64,000 bases of DNA, taken from NCBI GenBank assembly GCA_023213395.1, contig CM041465.1, positions 107,515,741 through 107,579,740 on the forward strand, read 5' to 3'. Below the pieces are notes generated by a model, which saw only the letters and a list, made by a program, of their open reading frames with translations, was not told where the DNA came from and searched no databases. This stretch comes from Cycas panzhihuaensis (Eukaryota > Cycadophyta). The position numbers and the translations under genes are program-made. How positions within the stretch are numbered: position 1 is the first letter of the stretch; each line of letters opens with the position of its first letter. Positions 46,737 to 57,619 of this stretch are shown here, piece by piece.

Positions 46737-46962
46737 GACTTAAGTGGATTTTTTTTTTTCCTATTTCTTTTTTTCTCTTTTTTTTTTTTCTTTTTTTTTT
46801 TTCCTTTTTTTTTTTTTTCAAATTATGAGGTGGCTTACAGTCTTAACCTACCAACCACTAGACAAGGTGTGCTTGGTCTTATAGGCCTATTAATGAACTC
46901 AGAGAAGTTCTAAGTGTAGCTTTGTGTCAACCGCTAACCACTGCACCACAAGACTTCAGCGG
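46737..46962 (-). mobile_element. SINE-like insertion in the leader of B
   Basis: About 204 bp (46,748-46,951) bounded by near-identical 11-bp direct repeats: GACTTAAGTGG (46,737-46,747) and GACTTCAGCGG (46,952-46,962). On the minus strand it starts TTGTGGTGCAGTGGTTAGC, close to a tRNA A-box, and ends in a ~70-nt A-rich tail, seen on the plus strand as poly-T with some C at 46,749-46,819. The B-box is weak (GAGTTCATTAA). These are the marks of a tRNA-derived retroposed element, which would use LINE machinery in trans. Confidence 0.68.
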
Positions 46963-47479
46963 TCGATAGCTGCCTATGCTGGAAAAGGATTAGGACCTGA
47001 AGATGGGATCCTCCTATATACCCAAAGGTACATGGAGGCACACTGCTGTAGCCAAGTTATGTCTAGGGCTTGGCTCAAGAGTGATCCTCTAATCCTTCAC
47101 GCAAAGGGTATGAGGGCCACTATGCACTTAGCCAGAATGACAGACCCCTGCGATACCTGGGAAAGCAGTAAGGGGGGCGAAAAGTAGTTGCCTAGCGAGG
47201 TTATCTACCTTTAAGATATACTTCAATGCCAGAATCAAAAAATAGGAATGAAATTAAAACCAGATGAAAGACAAGGGATAAAGTACTAGAGTTATCTGGG
47301 AAAAGAATTTCTCTTTTCTCCCGATGCTTGGACTATCCCGATACTGTTCCTCAATCTCTATGGAGAGAGTACTAAGCGAAGGTCTTTCCTCGATCTCTAC
47401 TAGGGTAGAGAGAGTACTTGATCTGATAGGGAAAAAAAATAAATTAGACTTTTAGGCAGCCTTCCATGATCTCGATGTA
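46963..47479. other. 5' leader of element B
   Basis: Noncoding region between primer site and gag. It includes a partly duplicated phrase (CTC(A/G)ATCTCTA...AGAGAGAGTACT) at about 47,350-47,420. A plus-strand frame at 46,924-47,187 matches no family. Confidence 0.55.
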
Positions 47480-47491
47480 GCTCTAATACCA
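47480..47491 (-). other. Primer binding site of element B (tRNA-iMet type)
   Basis: The element strand reads TGGTATTAGAGC, two bases after the 5' LTR. The standard plant initiator-Met site is TGGTATCAGAGC, a single C/T difference. Confidence 0.88.
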
Positions 47492-47493
47492 TT

Positions 47494-47867
47494 TGAGACG
47501 TTTCTTCTCACCCATACTCTTGAGATAGCAGAGAATTTGACAGTTGCAGTAGTGTTCACTTATCCAACAAAGCAAACAAGCTAACCAAGAGCTTCATAGG
47601 AACACCAGAGCACTAAATGATCACCAAAAGATAGAAAGTACCATAACATAATCTTTATAAAAATGTTCTATCAAGATAACCATCATTTACAATTTATGAC
47701 CCTTATATAGATAAAATAGGGTCTTATATATGTAATCCTATTGGTGGCCTAAGCAGCCTTATATTCTATTAGATGGTAGCGCCCATGCATACTATTGGTC
47801 TGCTAGGCGGCACATGCACAGAGTTCTGTAGTGGTTTACATAACTTAGCCAGATAAGTTATGTAACA
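47494..47867 (-). repeat. Element B 5' LTR (right copy)
   Basis: 374 bp, TGAGACGTTT...ATGTAACA. Pairs with 24,992-25,363. It is followed by ATGAT, the decayed target duplication. Confidence 0.93.
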
Positions 47868-47872
47868 ATGAT

Positions 47873-49179
47873 GAAGTCCCGTCGAATTTGGGGACTTGAG
47901 GGAGGTGAGGTGGTAAGTTAGTCCTTAGTGCCTCGATGGATAATGGGGTTGACCGATAGTTCATAAAGGATTATACCCTTGACTGGACCATAGGGTCAAT
48001 AGATGCTGGAAATGATGGTAGATAGGTTTGGCCAAATCCTCCTTGGAGGGTTTGGTTCGAAAGGGGATGTTATCCTCCTATTGCTAGGTGAAGAGGTGTG
48101 AATCCCATATTTGAGGAAACCTACATGGGAATGGATAGGTATGACGTACCCATCCCTCCTAGAGAGAGCGCTCCTTATTGAAAAGGAGCTTGAGGGAAAG
48201 TGCCTTAGGAAGGAGTTGGCCCTCCTTGCAAAGGCATGATGTAAGGTGCCATACAAGATGGCAAACAAGAAGGGTGAGGGACCGAATTCTGCCTATATGG
48301 GCCACCCGTGGGTGGTGCAACCCCATAAGGATGCAAAGGGTCCACCCTATAAGCAGCTAAGGAATTCCCTTTACCATGCCCCCATAGTTGAGTAGTGTAA
48401 TTGGGAGGTAGGTAGAGGGAAGGGTCCTTAGGTTGGTGTTGGGATTGTGTGGGGATGCACCCCACATGACTAGAAGTAGGAGGACATTTGGGTCCCCTAG
48501 GTCTAGCAGGTGTATAAACAATGGTAGGAGGAGGACTAGTGGTTTGACTAGCCGGGGGCATGCTCAACCCGAGTTGAGAAGATGGCATGCTCTGAGTGGT
48601 CCCCAAGGAACATACACCATGGGGAGAAGAAGAAGATGTGAAAGGTAGGCTCATCGTGGGTAGAGTAGCTGAACGAGATGAACGAGGTGGAGGGGTTGTA
48701 GAAGAAGGTGGCACAACGCTTCGTAAGACCTCTTCAAACCACTTTGGGTGTGGTTGGAGACGTGCAACTTGGAAACATTGACTCAAAGCTTCTACTACAT
48801 CAGCAAGAGGGGTATCTGCTTAATCGTAAGAGGTGGAAGGGTCCTCATACAAAGCGGATCTTGCAGGATGGTCCTCATGAGAATCGCCATGAGAATGGCG
48901 AAACTCCAAAGGAGATGTAGGTTCTACTCCATGAGTAGAGGAATGATGAGATTGGGGGTGCAATTGGTCACCTAGATAATAAATGAGGTCTTCACTTCCT
49001 TGGGCAGACCGTTGGAAGGAAGTAGATGGCTCTAAGGAATTAGACACGTAGGCGTGGTATGCCCAATCCAAAAGAGATCCTTCCATGATCGGATCAGGAT
49101 CTGATATGGGAAGGGAATAATATGAAGGCTCTTCTGACAATGGGGGTAGGCCTCGTAAGCGACTTGAGAATCATCGCAT
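47873..49179 (-). pseudogene. gag of element A, N-terminal part
   Basis: Starts at 49,179 with M-R-stop-F-S-S-R-L-R-G-L-P-P-L, equivalent to the gag start of C with codon 3 changed to TGA. Open pieces are 48,820-49,140 and 48,205-48,786 (polar, Ser/Pro-rich). It joins 24,991 across element B. The last bases before B read GTCCCGTCGAATTTGG, aligning with GTTCCATCGAATCTAGG in C. Confidence 0.82.
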
Positions 49180-49329
49180 GCAAGTCCTACCTATGCATTG
49201 GAAGAAGAGGGAAACAAGGTAATGCGTACATTGAGGCTACCCAACAAGATCAAAAGAGAAAGCTACCAAAAGGTAGTAGCACCAATAAGAAAGGGAGAAA
49301 GACTAATTCCCTTACTCACAGGTCCCTAG

Positions 49330-52323
49330 TGGAATCACATATATGGGATGGTAACTACACTTGGTGAAGATTGGGGCAATCAGTGGAAAGTTTTGGAATA
49401 AAAGATGTAATCCTACAAGTGAAGGAAACATGCACACAGGGCGTCTGTGCATCAGAATGCAGGTTTGGGACCCATGAATGGTGCACAGCTTCCTCAAGGT
49501 AACATAGGCTTTTGGCTCGAAGGGGTAAGATATGCGTGAGGTATCTCAGATAACCCCAAAAGATGGAATCCCCCTACCCTTGGATAGCCAGAAGGGGGAA
49601 GGGAGGCCCAACGAAGAAAAGAACTTATGTGAGAAAGTGATATGGTATGTGTAAAATAGATGCAAGAAACCTCCTTAGGCTGACTCACCTAAGGTAGGTC
49701 TATGAGGGAAAGAAGCGATGGAAAAATGCCTCTTACCACTATATGGGTGAAGGGATCTAAATCCCGACAAGGGTGACTAGAGTAGTGTGTGTGAATAGGA
49801 CGTGAAGGGTGTATACGAGGGGGTAGTAAAAGTGATCTCATTTACTTTTACAACACAAAACACACCCTCACTATTTTTTACTTTTAAATGTGAAAGAAAC
49901 AAAAAAAATATCCTAAGCAGGCACAAGCATACATACTAGGAAATGTAAAGCTAATGGGGCATTTTGCATTTAGGTGGAAGAGGAGGAAGGTATACTTCCT
50001 ACAACATACTCCTTCCTATAAAAACAACATGTAACATGTGTATGCGAGATGAATGTATGTAAATTTGTTGACTACTCTTTTCCTTTTATGTTGTTTACTA
50101 TGTAAGATGATAGGCCTAATAATGACAAAAGGAAAAGAGTTATGAGAGGAGGAAAAGTACGTACCCAGAAAGGCACGCGGCCAAAGAAGATATCTTGCCC
50201 ATATGCCACACTTGCTTCCTTATCCTTGTCCGATGCACTAATGTTATTGAGAGGTGGTATTGAAGGGGCTTCCTTACCTTCCCTATGTAAAAGAAAAAAA
50301 AGAGAAATGGAAAGGACAAGAGGAAATAAAGCAACTATGCAAGGAAGAGAAATGAAAAGGAAAAATGTGAAGACTTACCCATATCAAAGTGCCTCTTCCT
50401 TTTCGCGAACGTTGCAATGAAACTTGTAAGCACAAAGGTTTTCTTCCCCTTTCTTCAAGGGGCTGCTAGAATGCCAAGTAGGTGCACATATATATAAAGG
50501 AAGTAAAGTGCCAAAAAGTCGCAAGCAAAGTGTTGGAGACAACACAAAATATTTAATCGAAAGCTACTTCCAAACTCATCAACATAAGTTACAACAAGTA
50601 ATGAACGTAAGTAGTTAGCCTCAAAATGGCTAATCCTCTGATGTAAATACCTCCACACTGCCTTTGAGCACAAGGGTAGTAGGTTTACATAGGCTATATG
50701 ACAGCCAATGGTGAAAGGAACAAATGGTATGAAAGTTAGAAATATTGTCGATGTTACTAAAGTTATAGTATATAGCATGTGCAACACCAGATGAGGGAGT
50801 AGCCAAAAGAGAGATATGACACCACTAAGGGTTAAAAAACACTACTAATGTGGGGCTCTCAAGGTGGAAACCATGCAATAAGTGGCTGCCTATACTGATT
50901 CTAGTAATAGCCTCCTTTCCAGTGTCGTTTAGTGGCCCAAGGAAGACATAAGGAGGAGAGAAAAGGAGGAGAAGGGGGATTGCCCCTTGGGAAGCTAGCC
51001 TTGTTGGGTATGGAACCCGCTAGGGCTTCTTTCACTCGCACCGTTGAGAGTCTCAAGTTGGAGCCCTTTTGGAGAGATCAGGGAGACAACAGAAAGAAAA
51101 TGCAAGCATTGAAGGAAAAATGTAGGGAAATACTTCCTGCATAAATTAGGAAACACTGAAAATGAAAGATGTATGAAAGAAATCTTAACTTCCAAAGAAA
51201 TTTAAAGGAGATGAGGCGAGGAAAAAAAAAACATGAGGAGCTATCTACTGGGCTGAGTTTGCAGCATACATACCTAAGAGCAGCATAGGAGGAAGCCAAT
51301 CTGGGCTCTTGCAGGAGAATCCCTGTAAATCTGAAGAAGAAAAAATGTTGAACACGTGTAGATATAAGATTTGAATGGTATTACCGTTTGGGTGAAGCTC
51401 GTTGATGAGATTGGCTCCATGAACCTAAGTTGTGGAAGATAGAGTCTAGGTAGGAATGCAAAAGATCTCAACAAATGCAAGGCGTTTCCTACAAGAGGTA
51501 GCTTGTAGAGATAGCAGAAGAGTAGAATGAAGAGAGTTGTTAGAGGTTGTTGGAGACTGTTAGAGAGAAGAAATGAAGAAATTTTTGGGCTTTATACTCA
51601 ACCCTAGCCCTAATCGAGTGATTAAGGTTAGGCTTGGACTTAGGAAGCAACTAATCCATGTGAAAATTTTGCAAAAAATATAAAAATTACCATGGCAGAT
51701 TATAAAAATATAGGTGGATATTCGCACCATGGTAAAGTTTGCGGTACCATAACAAACTTCACGGTACTTCAAAATTTACCATAGTGCAGGACCAGAATGC
51801 AACAAAAAGGGAGATAAGGGTCTTAGGGGCCCTAGAAGAGGGTACCCTAGGCCTACGAGGGGCTGGCCCTCCTGTCCAGGTGGTTGGGAACAATCCAACT
51901 GGGCAAATGGGCTAGACTGGATAGGGCATCAAGAGGTAGGGTTCCCAAGAAAATGCTGGGTGGACACAAAATGCCAACCACTTCCAACAGAATACTAGGG
52001 GTTGTAGTATGGTAAGAAAGGTGTGAGTGGGTCACACAAATTGGTTGATGCTCAAGGCGATGTGGAGGTGTAGCAAAGGGTTGTAAAGCACCATAGGGGT
52101 GCATGCCTCACAAAGAAGCATGTCCCACAGGTCATCATAGGCTAGGGACATGCAGCATGATCGAGCAAGGTGCATAACAATCATAAAGATGAGCCAATCA
52201 ATCATGTAATGAATCAAGCAACGCTTCAATCTACTTCCTAAAATGACTAAGAAGGGAGATGGAAGCATACCTGTGCTTACCTGGGTCGACCCATCCATAC
52301 CCATTCCGGATAGCTGTCAAACA
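49330..52323 (-). repeat. Element A 5' LTR (right copy)
   Basis: 2,994 bp, pairs with 11,952-14,927. On the element strand TGTTTGACAGC...GATTCCA. It has a hairpin-rich stretch at 51,727-51,782 (GGTAAAGTTTGCGGTACC) like that in the leader of the antisense gene. The primer site just inside it (TAGGGACCTGTGAG...) is a damaged version of the one in C. Confidence 0.92.
51591..51596 (-). promoter_or_regulatory. LTR promoter TATA of element A
   Basis: Element strand GAGTATAAAGCC; the same word is in the left LTR at 14,209-14,214. A CCATGTGG, read as a mutated G-box, lies about 60 bp upstream. Likely start of the genomic transcript in the live ancestor. Confidence 0.55.
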
Positions 52324-52328
52324 AGTTC
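52324..52328. other. Target-site duplication of element A, right (AGTTC)
   Basis: Matches AGTTT at 11,947-11,951 with one transition. Confidence 0.8.
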
Positions 52329-52697
52329 AAAAAAGGAGTAAAAGTTAGGAAATAATTTTTCCCTCCCTTAATGAAACTCTACATATCCTGTCCCTTGTAT
52401 TAATTTCTATTTTCTAGTTGTACTTTTATTTTTTGTCTCTAAACTTATATAATAAGCTACAAATAGGTAGTAAGCCCTCCCTCCCTTTCTCTTAGCTATT
52501 AGGTAGAGACCATATGCTAAAGATCTTTAAAACTCATAGGGATTTATTATTTTAGACCAAGCATATGTAGGTATATGCTTATGTATAAAGTAAAGTAGAT
52601 AACATTGCTTATGTAAGTCTTAGATAAAACTTGGCTATATAATTGAGACTACACATAGCTTTGAGTATATCAGAGTGAGAAAACACATAGGAGGACT
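52329..52697. other. AT-rich flank between elements A and D
   Basis: No gene or repeat recognised. Confidence 0.5.
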
Positions 52698-53072
52698 TGT
52701 AATATCCCTTCATTACATTATAAACATTTGTATATTTATGTAACTTATACTTTAGGTGACCCTCTTATGTAATTTAATCATATTATAAAGATTGGTCAAG
52801 TTCACTGATTATGCTAATATGTAGACCAATTAAGTCATTGTAAATATGGGGTGTACTACATATATATTGATCATTTGTTCTATAGTTTATACATTGGTTA
52901 ATTTAATACAGGGAAGCTCTGCTGAAATAGACCTATGTGATGCAACAAATTTGCTCGTAGCATTTGTTCATCTTAGTTGTACATATTTGCGCTTATTCTT
53001 TAATATTTGTAATATATTTTGGAAATTTGAATATGAATGCATTTGTGTTAGATCCTCTTGCTTATTTTCTCA
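52698..53072 (+). repeat. Element D 5' LTR
   Basis: 375 bp from TGTAATATCCC to TTATTTTCTCA, followed directly by the primer site. Pairs with 59,166-59,540. Confidence 0.9.
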
Positions 53073-53083
53073 TGGTATTAGAG
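53073..53083 (+). other. Primer binding site of element D
   Basis: TGGTATTAGAG, next to the LTR end CTCA; one C/T change from the initiator-Met site TGGTATCAGAG. Confidence 0.85.
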
Positions 53084-55011
53084 TAAGTATAGTGCATTTC
53101 ATTAGTATTTAGTTGATATTATATGAGCTTGGTGAGAAAATAGAGGTCTATTTACCCATAACGACACCTTGTTCCCATTATTTTTTAAGTTTTTTATCAA
53201 TATTTCTTAGCCCTCAACTAATTTGAGGCTACTGTAGTTATTTTCCAGTTTATATCAACTCCATAGTATAAGTTTTCAAGTTTATTATGGACCACACAAC
53301 TCACAACTCTATTTTTGGCCAAAATGGCTATATTTGGCCCCTATTCTAACTTTAATCTACTTGTGTAGGTTGTGTTTTACTTTTAAGCAAAGTTCTGATG
53401 AATCTAGTAGCCCTTTGTAGCTACTCTACTATTGTTCCAAGCTTCTGTATGGGGATTTTAATGAGATCTTATCCACTTTTACTCGTGGCTCCTCTATGTA
53501 CTCCAATAACTCATCTTCATTTTGTATATCCTTGTTTGTCCTTGTTTCAACTCGTAACGAGTATATTTAGTAACTGCATCCTATTAGAAGTGATTTGGAG
53601 TGAGAATATTTAAAAATAATTGATTTTTATGTTTCATCTAACCATGTAGATCGCTAAAAGTTGCCTATCCTCTGTGCGTAGGCCGTGGAAGCTTTACGAC
53701 AAAAATTCCTTTTAAATTTTGATATTTTAAACTTTATTTTTCATAAAGTTAAGTTCAAATCAAGATACATTTGATTTTATGGTTTAAATCTGCACTCAAG
53801 GGCTTCTATTTTGATCATATAGTCACTCATATAATCGTGTGTTATGTCATAAAGGGCTAGATCTTAAAAATAGTTAATTATCTTTTATAATCTTTTATTA
53901 TACAAATTGATAGAATTTTAGGTTTGTTTAGACCCCTAATAGTCCTATAGGTAGTTACGTGTTGCATCTCTATGACTAGGGGCCAATGATCAAGGGGGAT
54001 TAAGACCAATCCTTATTATTTTTAGCTCAAAAGGGCTACTTGTCATTGTTTTCACTATAACTTTCCAACCGTAAGTCAGATTTAGAGTATTTTTAGCTTG
54101 ATTTGAGTCTGTTTTATATAAGTACCAAGCTACTCAAGTTGACCTACTTATTTGAGCAATCTTGAGCCTTATTTCATTATTTGAAGGCATATTTTCTACT
54201 TTGCATAAGATTTTTTAATGTTATATGCTATTGGTAACTATTAATAGGTTATTTTAATATATCTTTTAAGCTAGCAAAGTGCTTGTAGTTTGGTAATTGT
54301 AGGTGTTATTCTTGAAGGATTAAGATGGATCTTCTTAGAGTAAGTCCTTTAAAGAGCTCTCTAAACCCTTCATTTCTTTTCAATTTATTATATTTCCTTT
54401 AATTTTTTATATTTTTCCTTATTAAAAGGAACCTTATTTATAAATAAGATCATATTAAAATCTATCTTAAACTTGAAAGATTAATAAGATAATCCCAAAT
54501 CAGCAAGAAAACTATAGTAGCCTGTAAGGAAAATAATTAGGACCTATGAAGTTACCACTCCATATACATCTTTGGCATTTCTCTAATTTGTTGAGGAAAC
54601 CATTAGCTATAAGGTGTATAAAGTGGTAGGCTAAGGTAAAAAACTTTCTTTTAATATTTGGAGGCTAGGCTAGACGTAGAGGAGGTGAGTGCTTTAGTTG
54701 TTGGTTCTCATCTAGTTCTACTATTAGGTATAAGTCTAGTGTAGGTGGATCCATAAATTAGGGGGCTCTTTAACCTTCTTAGTAGCCTATATAGTGAGGT
54801 ATATATAGCCTTGAGCTCACGTACTAGTATATAGGGTCCCTAGTTTACCACTTGTGGGTAAACACCACTAGATAAGATAACAACTGAGAGATTCCTTAAG
54901 GACTCACAAACTTAGAATTCTAGACTAGTAGTTGTTAGGTAGATAAGACAAAAGCACCTAAAACTCAAAACTAAACAACACTAAGAAATGATATCATAAA
55001 TACTTCTATCA
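53084..55011 (+). other. Long leader of element D
   Basis: About 1.9 kb before the first gag block, which is long for copia. No gene is recognised; it may contain an unrecognised old insertion. The first 105 bp are repeated after the 3' LTR. Confidence 0.5.
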
Positions 55012-55735
55012 AATACAATTAAACTCAATGGCCTAAACAACTTTATAGCTTGGAAGAAAGAAGTGAAAAACCTACTCATCATGAATGACTACTGGAGCTA
55101 TATCAATGATGACATCCCCTTACCTAAACTAACTCAAGATCCTAATTACTCTAGCATTATAATTCCACCTAATCCAATTACCTTAGCTAACTTTAAAGCT
55201 AAGGATAATATAGATTTGTCCTTCATCCACTTGGTGGTAGAAAACTAAGTAGATAAGAATATAAAAATGACACAAATATTTCACAAAGCCTAGACCATTC
55301 TATGTGCTCTCTACGAGAGAAAAGATGAGTCAAGATCCTTGACTCTGAAAGTATATCTATTTACTATTTCCTTTGTTGAAAATATTATTTTTTATCTAAC
55401 TAAAGTTAAGGCATTTATAAATCAATTAATAATCCTTAGTGAACCTCTATCAGACCATGACCTTATGAACCTAGCTTCCAATAAGCAGCATCATACTATT
55501 AATAAGGAGCCCCATATTATCAATAAAGAGCACCCAACTACCTATAAGGAAGAAATAATTTTTAATAAGGAGGACCATACCCTCAATAAGAAGCTCCTAA
55601 TCTATAACAAGGACACCCCATTCTTTAACAAGAAGCCCATTATTTCTAATAAGAGACCCTATCTATCCATAAGGAGGGCCATTATATTAACAATTAGACT
55701 AATTCTATTGATAGAATTAGAACTAAAGACCTAAT
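55012..55735 (+). pseudogene. gag of element D
   Basis: Begins with IKLNGLNNFIAWKKEVKNLL, the copia gag start (L-N-G-x-N-Y/F-x-x-W). It continues to about 55,248, breaks, and reopens at 55,339-55,734. The C-terminal part lacks a visible C-C-H-C knuckle and is instead an array of seven-residue units (see 55,477-55,665). Decayed. Confidence 0.78.
55477..55665 (+). repeat. In-frame 21-nt repeat array in gag of D
   Basis: Nine units of 21 nt, each coding for x-(N/Y)-K-(E/K/Q/D/R)-x-x-x: SNKQHHT, INKEPHI, INKEHPT, TYKEEII, FNKEDHT, LNKKLLI, YNKDTPF, FNKKPII, SNKRPYL. The frame stays open through all units although its surroundings have stops. The N-K core is nearly invariant. Confidence 0.85.
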
Positions 55736-55879
55736 GAAACTCAATGATAGTAGAACAGGTAGTGGTTTCCACCTAGGAATAAAAGGACCAACCCCAATAC
55801 TCAACAAGGAGGCTATGTGGCAGATACCTAGGATACTACCTCTCAAAACTTGTTCTTTTTAGTATTATCATCTCAACAC

Positions 55880-57270
55880 GGTGATAATACTTGACTACTT
55901 AACTCAGGTATCACTTGCTATATGACTAGCATATAAGATATATTGGAGGAAACTTATCTAATTAATATACAAATAGTCACATTTGGAGATAACCTAACAT
56001 ACAATGTGACAAAAATTAGAAGGGATTTAATAATTTTGAAAGACTCCAAAATAAGACATCATATCAATAATATATTCCTAGTTCCAGGCATGAATCTACT
56101 TCCAGTTAGCCAAATCAACAAGTAGAATTTGGATGTCCTCTTTAGTTAGGGAATTTACACCATCATAGACCATGCAATTGGACAACTTATAGTAGCAAGA
56201 CACAAATACAATGGATTACATAAGCTTGATGGTATTCCTCTAGCCACTAATCCACCAATAAAATTATGCTCAATGGTTCAACGTACCCAACTTAATAAGG
56301 GTAAAGGAGATCATAGTAGAGGACTAACCTTGTGTCCAAGAACCAGGTGAATACTCTCATACTGATGAGAAAGCTACCTCAAATAGTGCCAAAGACCAAC
56401 TATGGTATCAATGCCTAGGTCACCTAAAAATACAGAGTCTAAACCTCATGTCTAAGCTTTATATAGTGCATTGACTTCCTAAGATAAAGAGAAACACATG
56501 TATTCATGAGGCATGCCTTGTGGAAAAATAAGAAAAGGAAACATTCCCATATAAGAATGCATGGAGAGGCTTTAAACCATTAGAGTTGGTCTACTTAGAC
56601 ATTTGTGGGTCTATGCCAGTTTAATCCCTCAATAGTAGTCTATTTTTCATGACTTTCATAAATGATTATTCTAGGAAAGTTTGGGTATACTTCCTAAGGA
56701 ATAAATATCAATCCCTTAACAAATTCAAGGAGTTTAAGGATAAGGTAGAAAATGAAAGTGGCCTAACTATTAAGACCTTTAGTTCAAATAATGGAGAGGA
56801 GTATATCTCAAATCAATTCACCAATTTTTATAAACAACATGGTATTAAATATTAGTGTTCAACACCTAGCACACCTTAACAGAATGGTGTAGCTAAAAGA
56901 ATGAACCAAATATTAATAAATAAAGCTAAATCTATGTCAAGTGGATCCAACCTTACTACAAGATTTTGGGCTGATGCCATCACAATAATTGCCTATCTCA
57001 TAAACAAGAGTCCCATAATTACTGTTAGGAATATCACTCATGAGGAAGCTTAGACATGACTTAAACCAATAATTACACATTTAAAAACATTTGGATACAT
57101 GGTATACAAACTTATTCTAAAAGAGAATAAGAAGAAACTAGATGATAAGAGCCTTTAATACATCTTCCTTGGGTATGTACTTAGTTGTAAAGCACATGAG
57201 GTATTTAACATTATTGGGAACTAAGCCTACACCACTTGGGATAACATTTTTGCTGAAGATACTTAGGACT
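55880..57270 (+). pseudogene. Protease and integrase of element D
   Basis: Protease remnant LLNSGITCYM at about 55,893-55,925 (the family has L-D-S-G-A-x-x-H-M), then FLVPGMNLLPVSQ, the conserved end. The pre-integrase block LWYQCLGHL is near 56,400. The integrase core is VYLDICGSM (first Asp), FSSNNGEEYIS at about 56,780 (the family has S-D-N-G-x-E), then QNGVAKRMN with Lys where Glu is catalytic. Multiple TAG/TAA stops. Confidence 0.82.
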
Positions 57271-57619
57271 TGGACACCTTAAAACTTTAGTATGTAGTAG
57301 AAATTGATGTTTTGTACGCCTCAAGTACCTCTTACATCAATTTTAGAGATACCAACACCTACATCCTCCTACACACTAGGTTTGTCTTCAGCCCTAGTAG
57401 CTTCAATGACTACATCATATGCAAGCACCTCTATGCCATATATTTCAATCGATGACATTCAGGTGGAAGTCATAAGTATTCAACCACCTCTCAAGTGGGT
57501 TCACTAATTATTAAAAGATGCTCCTCCTCCTCCCACAACTTCCAAAAGGCCATCAAAGATGAGACACTCCACTAAATTTGGCCTAATGGCACATGTTTTA
57601 AAAACCCCTGAGCCTTCCA

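Larger units (their letters stand above)
24992..47867 (-). mobile_element. Element B: chromodomain Ty3/gypsy retrotransposon, split by C
   Basis: Inserted into the gag of A and itself interrupted by C at 26,778-43,252. Without C it is about 6.4 kb. It has short LTRs (372 and 374 bp), a TG...CA structure, an initiator-tRNA-Met primer site, and the order gag, protease, RT, RNase H, integrase, chromodomain. That makes it a chromovirus; the wording of the RNase H (AFESRKL) suggests the Galadriel or Tekay side, but I would not fix the clade. The flanks GCGAC (24,987-24,991) and ATGAT (47,868-47,872) match at two of five bases, and all three differences are C/T or G/A transitions. The uninterrupted site in C (39,281 region) also reads GCGAC. 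Confidence 0.92.
11952..52323 (-). mobile_element. Element A: Tat-like Ty3/gypsy retrotransposon, split by B
   Basis: Outer member of a three-level nest, read on the minus strand. It has LTRs of about 2.98 and 2.99 kb with TG...CA ends and a 5-bp target duplication. The internal order is gag, protease, reverse transcriptase, RNase H, integrase, an antisense gene, a second RNase H, then the polypurine tract. Element B is inserted in gag at 24,992-47,867. The Tat-like assignment rests on the protease D-N-G-S active site, the F-M-D-D-M-M RT motif, the long 3' region and the antisense ORF. Every domain is broken by stops and frameshifts. LTRs differ by about 11% over the first ~470 bp, counted by eye, so it is the oldest member of the nest. 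Confidence 0.92.

Noticed and set aside
46638-46913. Open frame with a long Phe run
   Set aside because: It is the poly-T tail of the SINE-like insertion read as codons, with no family match.
46935-46951. tRNA gene
   Set aside because: Only an A-box-like word is present, with no cloverleaf and a poor B-box; explained better by a SINE.
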